Shown in pieces: positions 22,477-28,025 of a stretch of 28,025 nucleotides of DNA. The DNA comes from UBA2100 sp964399345. GTDB taxonomy: Bacteria > Patescibacteriota > Minisyncoccia > Phycocordibacterales > UBA2100. A program made the position numbers and the translations under genes. The first letter of the stretch is position 1. Each line of letters opens with the position of its first letter. Below the pieces are notes generated by a model, which was given only the letters and a program-made list of their open reading frames with translations, was not told where the DNA came from and made no database searches. Location of the stretch: positions 1-28,025 of the forward strand of contig CAYNQE010000008.1 in NCBI GenBank assembly GCA_964399345.1. The letters run 5' to 3'.

Positions 22477-24252
22477 CTATTCGCCTAGTTCAATGAACTC
22501 ATCCCAATTCTTTTTGAACTTAGCGTTTTTACTGAGTAACTCATTGAATGTCCCCTGATCAACTATTTTACCGTCTGAAAACATGACAATCCTATCGAAG
22601 TATTTAAGAAGATTCATTTTATGAATGGAAGCTAATACGGGCTTACCTTTAAATGCTTTAAAAATATTTTCGTAGATTTTCTGCTCGTTTTCAGAGTCCA
22701 CCGAACTTGTTGATTCATCCAAAAGAATTATTTCCTTATTTTTAGAGAATAGTAGCGCTCGTGCTAAAGCTAGACGTTGCTTCTGGCCGCCGGAAAGGTT
22801 CACTCCCCGTTCGTTGATTACTGACTTTAGTCCTTTGGGCAGTTGTTTAACCACGTTGCCAAATTGAGCCATTTTTATGGCTTTTCCAACCTCTGCCTCA
22901 GAGTAGGATACTCCCAAGGTCATATTCTCTTTAATGGTTGAAGAAAACACCTCTGGTTCCTGAGGAACCAGCATGGTTTTCAAAGTGATATTTTGGAAAT
23001 TTGTCTCAAACACCTCTTTCTCATCGAATGCTATGTTTGCTTGTGCTGAGGCGTATAGACCGTGCAGTATTTTAAGGAACGTGGTTTTTCCAGATCCGGA
23101 CTCTCCTATGAATGCAATACTTTCTCCTTTGTTTATTACCAGCGATATTCCGTCTAGGTGCTTGGCTTCTCCAGAAAGAAGTCCATCGTAAGAGAAGTTC
23201 AAATTTCGAATGTAGAGAGTTTTCCAGGACTTATCAATCTCAGAAGGTGTTTTTAAATTATTTTCTTCTATGTTTTCTTCAATTTGGCTAGCATTTTCAA
23301 CGTTAGCTCTCCACAGGAGAAGGTTTTCATAAAGGTTACCGAAGGAGAAGAAGGAGTTTCCCATCCTGTTCAGATACATGTAGAGAGCGGTTAGAGTTCC
23401 CAACGCAATTACAGAGCCCTTTTCCAATTCGTAAACCAGATAGAAAATTAAAGGGGTAAGCTTGATAAATTCAAAAACTATACTCCCGGAAAACCATTTT
23501 ATTTCAGTTAGTTTTACCTGATCGGAAAACTTTGAAACAGGGGTTCTTAACAGCTTGGCCAGCCTTTTCATTACCGGTTTTTGGATATTTAAAATTAATA
23601 CCGTGGTTACGTTGGAAATCACGTCAAAAACAGCAGCAGATATTTTATTCCCCATTTTGTTAAGGTCACGCTGTTGTGAGACTAGTACTTTATCGAAGCG
23701 AGAGAGTCCATACAACGCAAAGAGAGTTGCTACAAAAACTCCAGCCGCTATGTATACGTTGAAGAAGTAGAGAACAATTACAGATCCGAGGAAGCCAAAA
23801 ACTAGTTTAAAAACCCTGAACAAACTGGAAGAAAAAGATCGCATTCCGTTGGATGCCTTTTGTATCTTATCTAGAGTATCCCCTGAGTCACGATCGTTGT
23901 GCCACTGCATTCCAAGATCGAGGCTCCCTTTTAATAGGTATTGTCTGTAATTTATATTCGCAAACAGTGCGTTATTACGTTCCAGGTAGCGACCCGAAGA
24001 ATGGAAGATCCAAAAAACAAACTCAATTACAATTGTTAGAGATAATATTAAAGAAAGTTTAACAATATTATCGTAAGTTACCCCATTTGCCTGCACTTCG
24101 TTTATAAACCAAGCAAAAACCAGTGGATCCAGTAGTACAACTGCATTTGAAAGGGCTAGCAGTAGTATAAGTGCCACTACATTAGGGCGATTTCCTTTTG
24201 AAAAACGCCACATTTTTTTGAATAAAAATATGGTCGGCTCTGATTTGTCCAT
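22477..24252 (-). CDS. ABC exporter, fused membrane and ATPase domains
   Basis: From the ATG at 24252 the protein has 591 residues. An N-terminal six-helix exporter domain (about 20-320) is fused to an ATPase domain with Walker A GESGSGKT (383-390), the Q-loop in VPQEPEVFSS, signature LSGGQ (486-490), Walker B IILLDES (508-514) and the H-loop in ASIHK. It is a half-transporter that should work as a dimer, exporting a lipid, peptide or drug; the substrate cannot be told. A longer frame to 24342 reads into repeat copy 1 and is spurious. A TATACT box (24262-24267) lies 9 bases before the ATG. Neighbours give no clue to the substrate. Confidence 0.93.
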   Translation of the reverse strand: MDKSEPTIFLFKKMWRFSKGNRPNVVALILLLALSNAVVLLDPLVFAWFINEVQANGVTYDNIVKLSLILSLTIVIEFVFWIFHSSGRYLERNNALFANINYRQYLLKGSLDLGMQWHNDRDSGDTLDKIQKASNGMRSFSSSLFRVFKLVFGFLGSVIVLYFFNVYIAAGVFVATLFALYGLSRFDKVLVSQQRDLNKMGNKISAAVFDVISNVTTVLILNIQKPVMKRLAKLLRTPVSKFSDQVKLTEIKWFSGSIVFEFIKLTPLIFYLVYELEKGSVIALGTLTALYMYLNRMGNSFFSFGNLYENLLLWRANVENASQIEENIEENNLKTPSEIDKSWKTLYIRNLNFSYDGLLSGEAKHLDGISLVINKGESIAFIGESGSGKTTFLKILHGLYASAQANIAFDEKEVFETNFQNITLKTMLVPQEPEVFSSTIKENMTLGVSYSEAEVGKAIKMAQFGNVVKQLPKGLKSVINERGVNLSGGQKQRLALARALLFSKNKEIILLDESTSSVDSENEQKIYENIFKAFKGKPVLASIHKMNLLKYFDRIVMFSDGKIVDQGTFNELLSKNAKFKKNWDEFIELGE

Positions 24253-24288
24253 TAGTTTAGTAGTATAACAGATTCCTTTCTTTTTTGG

Positions 24289-24411
24289 TGGACCACATCG
24301 GGACACTTTTCGAACTTTTAACCGCAAAACCGCAACAAACATTGAGCCTCTTTTAACGTTTTGTGCTGAGAACCCAATTCTAGATGAGGTTGCGTAGGCG
24401 GAAAAGGGACC
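24289..24411 (-). repeat. Dispersed repeat, copy 1 (decayed coding sequence)
   Basis: These 123 bases match copy 3 with about 10 differences by eye, and match copy 2 more distantly. On the minus strand they encode the family sequence (ELGSQHKTLKEAQCLLRF), then hit an in-frame TAA before KFEKCPDVVH. The frame upstream is open from an ATG near 24448 and would give about 43 residues. The 3' hairpin part of the family is absent here, and the ABC gene starts 37 bases away. Confidence 0.8.
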
Positions 24412-24561
24412 AGGTCTAAGTACAACGGAAAGTTCTCCAACACCATTTTCTTTGGCCTAAGTGTTTGTTTTTGTTTCTTTTTATGTATACTTCACGAAGC
24501 AGCCCACTCGAGGCTCTGTCAGCAATCAAATCGCTGGCGGAAGTCGGCGACTGGAGGATCT

Positions 24562-24855
24562 ATGTTATCTAAGTTCTTTAATATTAAAATTACCCCCGAT
24601 GGAACACATTACATAATTGCAGTTAAATTTCCGGTGCTTTCTAAAAAGAATACTAGAAATTTGGTTCAGTGGGTTTCCGTCACGATTATGCTAATCTCAT
24701 TCCTACTCGGCGTCTTTTTTCTGTCTCTGAGTGAACGATTTGACGTGTTCGAGAAGGTAACCGAATCTCTTGGCGTGGTCTTTATGTTCTGGGGAATAAC
24801 CGCTCCATGTATCTTATCGTTAACTGTCTTTGGCTTCCAAATGCGACGGCAATAA
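24562..24855 (+). CDS. Small two-helix membrane protein
   Basis: The 97-residue protein has a short beta-like N-terminus (MLSKFFNIKITPDGTHYIIA) and two transmembrane helices (about 36-57 and 70-90; WVSVTIMLISFLLGVFFLSL and SLGVVFMFWGITAPCILSL). No family is recognised. It is a one-gene unit. TATACT (24486-24491) starts a leader of about 64 bases that can fold small hairpins (for example AGTC-GGC-GACT), with GGAGG 4 bases before the ATG and a T-rich terminator downstream. It lies between repeat copies 1 and 2. Confidence 0.65.
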   Translation: MLSKFFNIKITPDGTHYIIAVKFPVLSKKNTRNLVQWVSVTIMLISFLLGVFFLSLSERFDVFEKVTESLGVVFMFWGITAPCILSLTVFGFQMRRQ

Positions 24856-24869
24856 ACTAAAATTATTCA

Positions 24870-24900
24870 GCCCCTCCATTTACTGGAGGGGCGATTTTTT
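24870..24900 (+). terminator. Terminator after the 97-residue gene
   Basis: GCCCCTCC and GGAGGGGC arms (8 bp) with a 7-base loop are followed by GATTTTTT. Confidence 0.85.
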
Positions 24901-24943
24901 CATAAATGTAGTGGTAAGTGCATTCGATTAATAACTCGAAATA

Positions 24944-25132
24944 GTTATCCTCATCCCATAATTAGCAAAACCGCTTCATTGAGCGGTTTTGCTGTCTAGT
25001 GGCCTAATGTGGACCACGTCGGGACACTTTTCGAACTTTTCCACCAGAAACCGCAGCAAATATTGAGCACCTTTTGGTGTATTGTGCTGAGAATCCAATT
25101 CTATATGAAGCGGCTTAAGCAGAAAAGGAGCC
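24944..25132 (-). repeat. Dispersed repeat, copy 2 (intact coding copy)
   Basis: This 189-base copy has all parts of the element, in plus-strand order: a GTTATCC-rich edge, the 11-bp hairpin, the conserved CTGTCTAGTGGCCTA tract, and the GGACCAC to AAAAGGAGCC tract. It covers most of an intact minus-strand gene and lies between the 97-residue gene and the NYN gene. Confidence 0.8.
24965..24992. terminator. Terminator hairpin of repeat copy 2
   Basis: GCAAAACCGCT and AGCGGTTTTGC form a perfect 11-bp stem with a 6-base loop that contains the TGA of the minus-strand gene. Degraded versions occur in copy 3 (26750-26765) and copy 4 (27530-27555). Confidence 0.8.
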
Positions 25133-25188
25133 AAAAACTCCAGGTAGGTTGTCCTCTTTGATGCAGGAAATAAGACCCTCTCATTCAT
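24976..25188 (-). CDS. Small protein, intact member of the repeat family
   Basis: From the ATG at 25188 the gene encodes 70 residues (MNERVLFPASKRTTYLEF, then APFLLKPLHIELDSQHNTP, LLRFLVEKFEKCPDVVH and IRPLDSKTAQ). It has one cysteine, several His and Lys, no membrane helix and no family I know. The conserved core IELDSQH...KFEKCPDVVH is shared with copies 1 and 3, which are broken. The stop lies in the loop of the terminator. It is divergent from the NYN gene, only 17 bases apart, with overlapping -10 boxes. The frame extends upstream to 25257, but that part runs antisense into the NYN gene. Confidence 0.55.
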   Translation of the reverse strand: MNERVLFPASKRTTYLEFLAPFLLKPLHIELDSQHNTPKGAQYLLRFLVEKFEKCPDVVHIRPLDSKTAQ

Positions 25189-25189
25189 G

Positions 25190-25218
25190 ATATAATCCGA
25201 AACATATGTTTTCACCAA
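25190..25218. promoter_or_regulatory. Divergent promoter zone with overlapping -10 boxes
   Basis: Plus strand: TATAAT (25191-25196), 9 bases before the NYN ATG. Minus strand: TTGGTG (25213-25218), 17 bases and TTATAT (25190-25195). Both directions use the same ATATAAT core, so polymerase can serve only one at a time. The minus start would fall very close to or inside the small gene's first codons. Confidence 0.5.
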
Positions 25219-25958
25219 AGACGGAGCGAATTGAAAAACTCTCCGAAATTTTTTCAAAGAGAACCAAGGAGTTAGAGGGTCTTTTCTCGGACCGTACCGT
25301 TATCTACATTGACTGGGCAAACGCCCTTCACTGGCAACGAAAATTCGAATGGCACATTCATCTGGGAAGAATGAAGCAACTTTTTGACTCATTCGACACC
25401 GTTGGAAAAGTTCGGCTATATACAGGCACACTTAGTGGAAACGAGAAATCTGAAGAAAGTAACTTGGAAGCAGTAGGTCAGGGATACGAAGTTTCAACCA
25501 AGCCCGTGAAGCACATGCGTCTAAACATCGATACTACAAGTATTAGTGAAGATTCACCTGATCTTTTAAGGGATTTCATAAAAAAGAGCCTTCTGAGCAA
25601 GCTCGACCTTGAAAGTGTTAGTTTCCTCAATGGAAAGCTCAAAGAAATGAACGCCAAAGGAATTCGGTTCCTAGAAGAGCAGAAGTGCAATTTTGATGTG
25701 GAGATTGGTCAGGACATGTTCACTGATCTGAACAGTGGAGAATTTGACACATTTATACTGATGAGTGGTGATAGTGATTTCCAGTCTTCTCTGCAGCACT
25801 TGCTTGATAATGATAAGAAAGTCGTAATATTTGCAACTTCTGGCAAGGTTTCAACTGAACTACACGAACTCGGTGTCCCCATATTTGACATAAAGAAAAT
25901 TCGAGAACTTATCTGCTGGCCAAGAGAAATCGATCAATCAATTAAGGCGAAGCTCTAA
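25206..25958 (+). CDS. NYN-domain (PIN-like) nuclease family protein
   Basis: This 250-residue protein has the LabA/DUF88-type NYN fold of PIN-like RNases. The acidic residues expected to bind metal are visible: D36 in TVIYIDWANAL, D164 and D170 in FDVEIGQDM, and D181, D189 and D191 in FDTFILMSGDSDFQ. The final strands VVIFAT and PIFDI close the fold. The N-terminal 30 residues form a helical extension, and a helical insert sits at about 115-160. I infer cleavage or binding of RNA. It is divergent from a small protein gene, which might be a partner, but a toxin-antitoxin role is speculation. A TATAAT box lies 9 bases before the ATG. Confidence 0.88.
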   Translation: MFSPKTERIEKLSEIFSKRTKELEGLFSDRTVIYIDWANALHWQRKFEWHIHLGRMKQLFDSFDTVGKVRLYTGTLSGNEKSEESNLEAVGQGYEVSTKPVKHMRLNIDTTSISEDSPDLLRDFIKKSLLSKLDLESVSFLNGKLKEMNAKGIRFLEEQKCNFDVEIGQDMFTDLNSGEFDTFILMSGDSDFQSSLQHLLDNDKKVVIFATSGKVSTELHELGVPIFDIKKIRELICWPREIDQSIKAKL

Positions 25959-25967
25959 AAGCCAAAA

Positions 25968-25989
25968 GGACTCCCGAACGGGAGCCCCT
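25968..25989. terminator. Hairpin between convergent NYN and minus-strand genes
   Basis: CTCCC and GGGAG arms with a GAAC loop are extended by GGA/CCC. On the minus strand it is followed by TTTTGGCTTTT, so it is best suited to end the minus-strand genes at 26096-26617, though it may also help stop the NYN transcript. Confidence 0.6.
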
Positions 25990-26095
25990 AAGCATTAAAA
26001 TTAGTGACCGAAGTCTTCTTTACTATACGACAAATTGACATAAAATCAACAGTTTGCGCAAGATCTGTTAATATCTCGTAAACTCAATTACCAAG

Positions 26096-26308
26096 CTAAA
26101 AGCTTGTAGTTCCAATCGAATTCCCATCGATAACCTCATGTATCGCACCGAGTTTCCAAACAAGACCCAATTGTGCTTCCATTTCTCCTGCACCAACTCT
26201 TCCAGAATAAATACCTATTAATCTAGAGCCACCTGGAGATTTGTAAGAGACTGTTTGTAAATTATTTAGAAGCGCGGAAATAGTTAACCACCGACAGGAC
26301 GTATCCAA
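26096..26308 (-). CDS. Doubtful small protein or gene fragment
   Basis: The frame of 70 residues has only a TTG start at 26308; the first ATG is near the middle. The sequence looks protein-like (NLQTVSYKSPGGSRLIGIYS, then RVGAGEMEAQLGLVWKLG), which suggests a truncated gene rather than noise, but I recognise no family. It lies 12 bases after the CHC2-like gene, with a CCACCGA / TCGGTGG hairpin (26289-26315) in between. Confidence 0.3.
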   Translation of the reverse strand: MDTSCRWLTISALLNNLQTVSYKSPGGSRLIGIYSGRVGAGEMEAQLGLVWKLGAIHEVIDGNSIGTTSF

Positions 26309-26320
26309 TCGGTGGTCTTA

Positions 26321-26617
26321 TCAGGGACAAAATTGCCTAAGCGCTTTTTTCAAAGAAAACTCTGAAAGGTGCAAAAACAATTCGAAAGTATCTCCACTTT
26401 CATTTGCCTCAAGGCAATGATAGTGACCACTTGGTGAAATAACCAGAGTATAAGTTTTGGTGCATTCACAACGCGGGCACTTTGCAAGCCAAACTGAGTG
26501 AAACCATGTGGCCGACTCAACAAGACTTGGGAAATAATCCATTATTTCCTCAATGTGTGTTCGTCCATTGAAGGCTTCAATCTTTTCTTGCTGCCAAGCT
26601 AGGCGCTTCTTTACCAT
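26321..26617 (-). CDS. Standalone CHC2-like zinc-finger protein
   Basis: From the ATG at 26617 (GGGAAAGGA just upstream) the protein has 98 residues. Its middle and end copy the layout of the DnaG-type CHC2 primase zinc finger: an IEEIMDYFPSLVES helix, AKCPRCECTKTYTLVISPSG, then HYHCLEANESGDTFELFLHL and a FSLKKAL helix. In CHC2 the ligands are Cys-His-Cys-Cys. Here C47, C50 and C52 with H65 or H67 and C68 could bind zinc, while the last Cys is replaced (CLEA instead of CFGC). There is no TOPRIM catalytic part, so it cannot be a primase alone. It may be a remnant of a plasmid or phage primase, or a DNA-binding protein. Confidence 0.65.
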   Translation of the reverse strand: MVKKRLAWQQEKIEAFNGRTHIEEIMDYFPSLVESATWFHSVWLAKCPRCECTKTYTLVISPSGHYHCLEANESGDTFELFLHLSEFSLKKALRQFCP

Positions 26618-26722
26618 TCCTTTCCCTTTCCAAATCTCCAACGAACCATTTCGTTAGGAATTCTAAAAGGGAAATCTCCTGCCACTATGCTCCTAAAAGA
26701 TCGATTTATCAATGGCTTGGGC

Positions 26723-26920
26723 GTTATCCCCACCCCAGAACTGACAAAACCGCTTCATTGAGCGGCGATTTCTGTCAAGACACCATTTTTTGGTCTGTGG
26801 ACCACATCGGGACACTTTTCGAACTTTTAACCGCAAAATCGCAACAAACATTGAATCGCTTTTAACTTTTTGTGCTGAGAACCCAATTCAAAATGAGGTT
26901 GTGTAAGCGGAAAAGGGGCC
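26723..26920 (-). repeat. Dispersed repeat, copy 3 (decayed coding sequence)
   Basis: This 198-base copy includes the GTTATCC-type edge, a partly degraded hairpin (CCGCT/AGCGG, 26750-26765) and the GGACCAC to AAAAGGGGCC tract. On the minus strand it encodes FELGSQHKKLKAIQCLLRF, then the same in-frame TAA as copy 1, then KFEKCPDVVH. No start codon is open upstream, so it is noncoding now. It lies just before the DUF6879-like gene. Confidence 0.8.
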
Positions 26921-26968
26921 AAGTGACTCCCCTAAATTTCTAGCCTGTTCTTGTGATACACTCGAGAC

Positions 26969-27529
26969 ATGAGATTACCCAGCCTGCAGGAAGTAGCCAG
27001 CAACCAGCTATTTTCCTATATGGAAGTAGGAGAAGTTCGATCACTGTATCTAAAGCATTCTGAGAGTGCACAAGTAAGGTTTCTTAAATTTGAAACTCGA
27101 AAATACTATAAGACAGACGAAGGGCTGAGTTTGGAGGCCTTTAGAAGAGGTCAAATTACTGAATCCATGGATTTGTTTAGAAATGATTTTCAAATGACTG
27201 AACCTACAGACTACAAACGTACACGTTATCGAGTACTGGATACTCCTCCAACAGAGTATCAGCAGTGGCAAATTTTAGCTTTCCCTGTTCTTGAAGAGAC
27301 TGGAGAGGATATTCTGACAATTAAGCGCTCTGATGTACCAAGGCAGGAGGCGACAAATTTGTACGACTTTATTTTATTTGATACGGATGTCCTTTTTGTG
27401 CACGATTTTTTAGACGATACTCTTAGAGGATCTTGGATTACAGAAGATCACAGTCTCATACAGTCGTACATTGGCTTTCTTGATGCTATAAGGGGAAAGT
27501 CTGTTTCCATCTCCCCGTCCCATAACTGA
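26969..27529 (+). CDS. DUF6879-like protein
   Basis: The 186-residue protein shows the pattern of DUF6879, a family best known from actinobacteria next to XRE regulators: VRFLKFETRKYY near the start, TRYRVLDTPPTEYQQWQILA in the middle, EETGEDILTIKRSD, then NLYDFILFDTDVLFVHDF. Function is unknown. TACACT (26957-26962) lies 6 bases before the ATG, implying a leaderless message. The last residues (SISPSHN) and the TGA lie inside repeat copy 4, so the C-terminus was probably reshaped by it. Confidence 0.7.
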   Translation: MRLPSLQEVASNQLFSYMEVGEVRSLYLKHSESAQVRFLKFETRKYYKTDEGLSLEAFRRGQITESMDLFRNDFQMTEPTDYKRTRYRVLDTPPTEYQQWQILAFPVLEETGEDILTIKRSDVPRQEATNLYDFILFDTDVLFVHDFLDDTLRGSWITEDHSLIQSYIGFLDAIRGKSVSISPSHN

Positions 27530-27579
27530 CAAAACCACTTCATTGAGCGGTTTTGCTGTCTAGTGGCCTATATGTGGGA
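27509..27579 (-). repeat. Dispersed repeat, copy 4 (3' fragment)
   Basis: The hairpin with one mismatch (27530-27555) and the CTGTCTAGTGGCCTA tract are nearly identical to copy 2. The KFEKCPDVVH-coding part is lost, although the minus strand still reads YRPLDSKTAQ before the stop. Confidence 0.75.
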
Positions 27580-27811
27580 TATTCTGAACTTTGCGCGAAC
27601 CTATTTCAGCTAGGCTCAACCCACCTCGCTCCACTCGGTGGAACCAAACCAAAACCTTTCTTCACATTTTTTCGTTTTCTTCGTCTGCCCCAATATTTTT
27701 CGTAAAGGGAAAGAAAGTTTTTGGTTTGTTTTCTGCTTGCGAGCAGAAGTTTCGCAACCGTGTCTTATTTGTGTTTACTTTGGTCACTCAAGGCACACCC
27801 AAATTAGCTCC
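27580..27811. other. Region without a confident gene
   Basis: About 230 bases lie between repeat copy 4 and the last gene. Two hairpins are visible, CCACC/GGTGG (27621-27641) and TTCTGCT-TGCG-AGCAGAA (27731-27748). Short open frames exist on both strands. The minus-strand one starting with GTG at 27787 encodes about 57 Lys/Phe-rich residues. None has a ribosome site or a recognisable domain. Confidence 0.5.
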
Positions 27812-28025
27812 CTAATTTAAAACATTAGAAATTTCTAAGCTTAATGTTCGCATCGAGTCGCGTGGTATATGTAAGAGATTTTTCCTATAGTATCCACGCT
27901 GATATTCATGTGTGACGAGCATTAAAACAACATTTTTCAACGTTCGGTTCCCTTGCTCATCCCAAAATACGTTATTATTGATCAGTTCCTTAGCCGCACT
28001 TGTTGGCCTGGAAGATAGCACTGTT
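27812..28025 (-). CDS. C-terminal part of an unknown protein, cut by the window edge
   Basis: The frame is open from the right edge to a TAA at 27812, giving at least 71 residues (SAAKELINNNVFWDEQGN, then NVVLMLVTHEYQRGYYRKN and ISNVLN). The start lies outside the window. The composition is protein-like, mixed helix and strand, with no recognised domain. Confidence 0.4.
   Translation of the reverse strand, partial: TVLSSRPTSAAKELINNNVFWDEQGNRTLKNVVLMLVTHEYQRGYYRKNLLHIPRDSMRTLSLEISNVLN

Noticed and set aside
24253..24342. N-terminal extension of the ABC exporter
   Set aside because: The extra 30 residues are read from repeat copy 1 and the promoter zone; the ATG at 24252 fits the -10 box and the family length.
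24289..27579. Integron array with attC sites
   Set aside because: The repeats separate accessory genes as attC sites would, but I find no matching GTTRRRY / RYYYAAC core pair, no integrase in the window, and the repeats clearly derive from a coding sequence plus terminator.
27591..27815. Plus-strand frame of 74 codons rich in Phe, Ser and Lys
   Set aside because: No ribosome site, promoter or domain is visible, and other frames over the same bases are equally open.
1..28025. tRNA genes
   Set aside because: I looked for GGTTCGAATCC-type T-loops with a matching acceptor stem; the only TTCGAA hits are in the repeats and single coding spots, with no cloverleaf around them.

Overview
The window looks like a chromosomal segment of a small-genome bacterium of the Candidate Phyla Radiation (Patescibacteria), most likely a Parcubacteria-type lineage. 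The grounds are gene content and style: a split N-terminal half of a CPR-type conjugation ATPase, a DUF5671-like membrane protein, an RNHCP zinc protein, a LeuRS carrying an internal Nudix domain, very short intergenic gaps and many apparently leaderless genes. TGA acts as a stop codon, so the recoded Gracilibacteria/SR1 lineages are unlikely. No rRNA, tRNA, CRISPR array or insertion sequence was recognised.

Layout. Bases 1-11407 are a compact minus-strand block of core genes: a truncated DUF7282-like anchored protein, an ATP-cone/nuclease fusion, mnmA, mltG, a T4SS-like membrane protein, a sigma-region-4/HARE-HTH fusion, leuS with a Nudix insertion, a coiled-coil protein, a DUF5671-like protein, ychF and a small membrane protein. 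Bases 11408-14000 are looser. They hold a candidate structured RNA, a small cytosolic protein, the wreck of an RND efflux system (a membrane-fusion-protein N-terminus joined to an RND C-terminus), and two small plus-strand genes with their own promoters and terminators. Bases 14009-16149 return to the minus strand with truB, an RNHCP protein and a secreted/membrane protein.

Bases 16350-19876 form a minus-strand thiol-redox operon, read in the order XRE repressor, small membrane protein, Met-rich membrane-anchored thioredoxin, CcdA-type electron carrier, DipZ-like thioredoxin, and DoxX with an eight-cysteine tail. The operon starts at a promoter carrying a perfect TGTAAAG-N4-CTTTACA palindrome. 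A working model is cytosolic electrons passing through CcdA to two extracytoplasmic thioredoxins, possibly with metal or copper handling, under autorepression. Bases 19933-22477 carry several small genes, including a 29-residue acidic peptide and a 59-residue DUF1059-like protein.

Bases 22477-28025 are accessory. They contain an ABC exporter, a small membrane protein, a NYN-domain nuclease-like protein, a CHC2-like zinc protein and a DUF6879-like protein. Four copies or fragments of one repeat are interspersed. The repeat is the 3' part of a small minus-strand gene plus its terminator, and it lies at each side of the plus-strand accessory genes, giving a cassette-like pattern. Two copies share the same in-frame stop codon, so the sequence probably spread after it stopped coding. 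This repeat family is the best candidate for something undescribed.

Two expression styles coexist. Many core genes have a -10 box only 5-9 bases before the start codon, which implies leaderless mRNAs. A set of small plus-strand genes instead has leaders, strong Shine-Dalgarno sites and private terminators.
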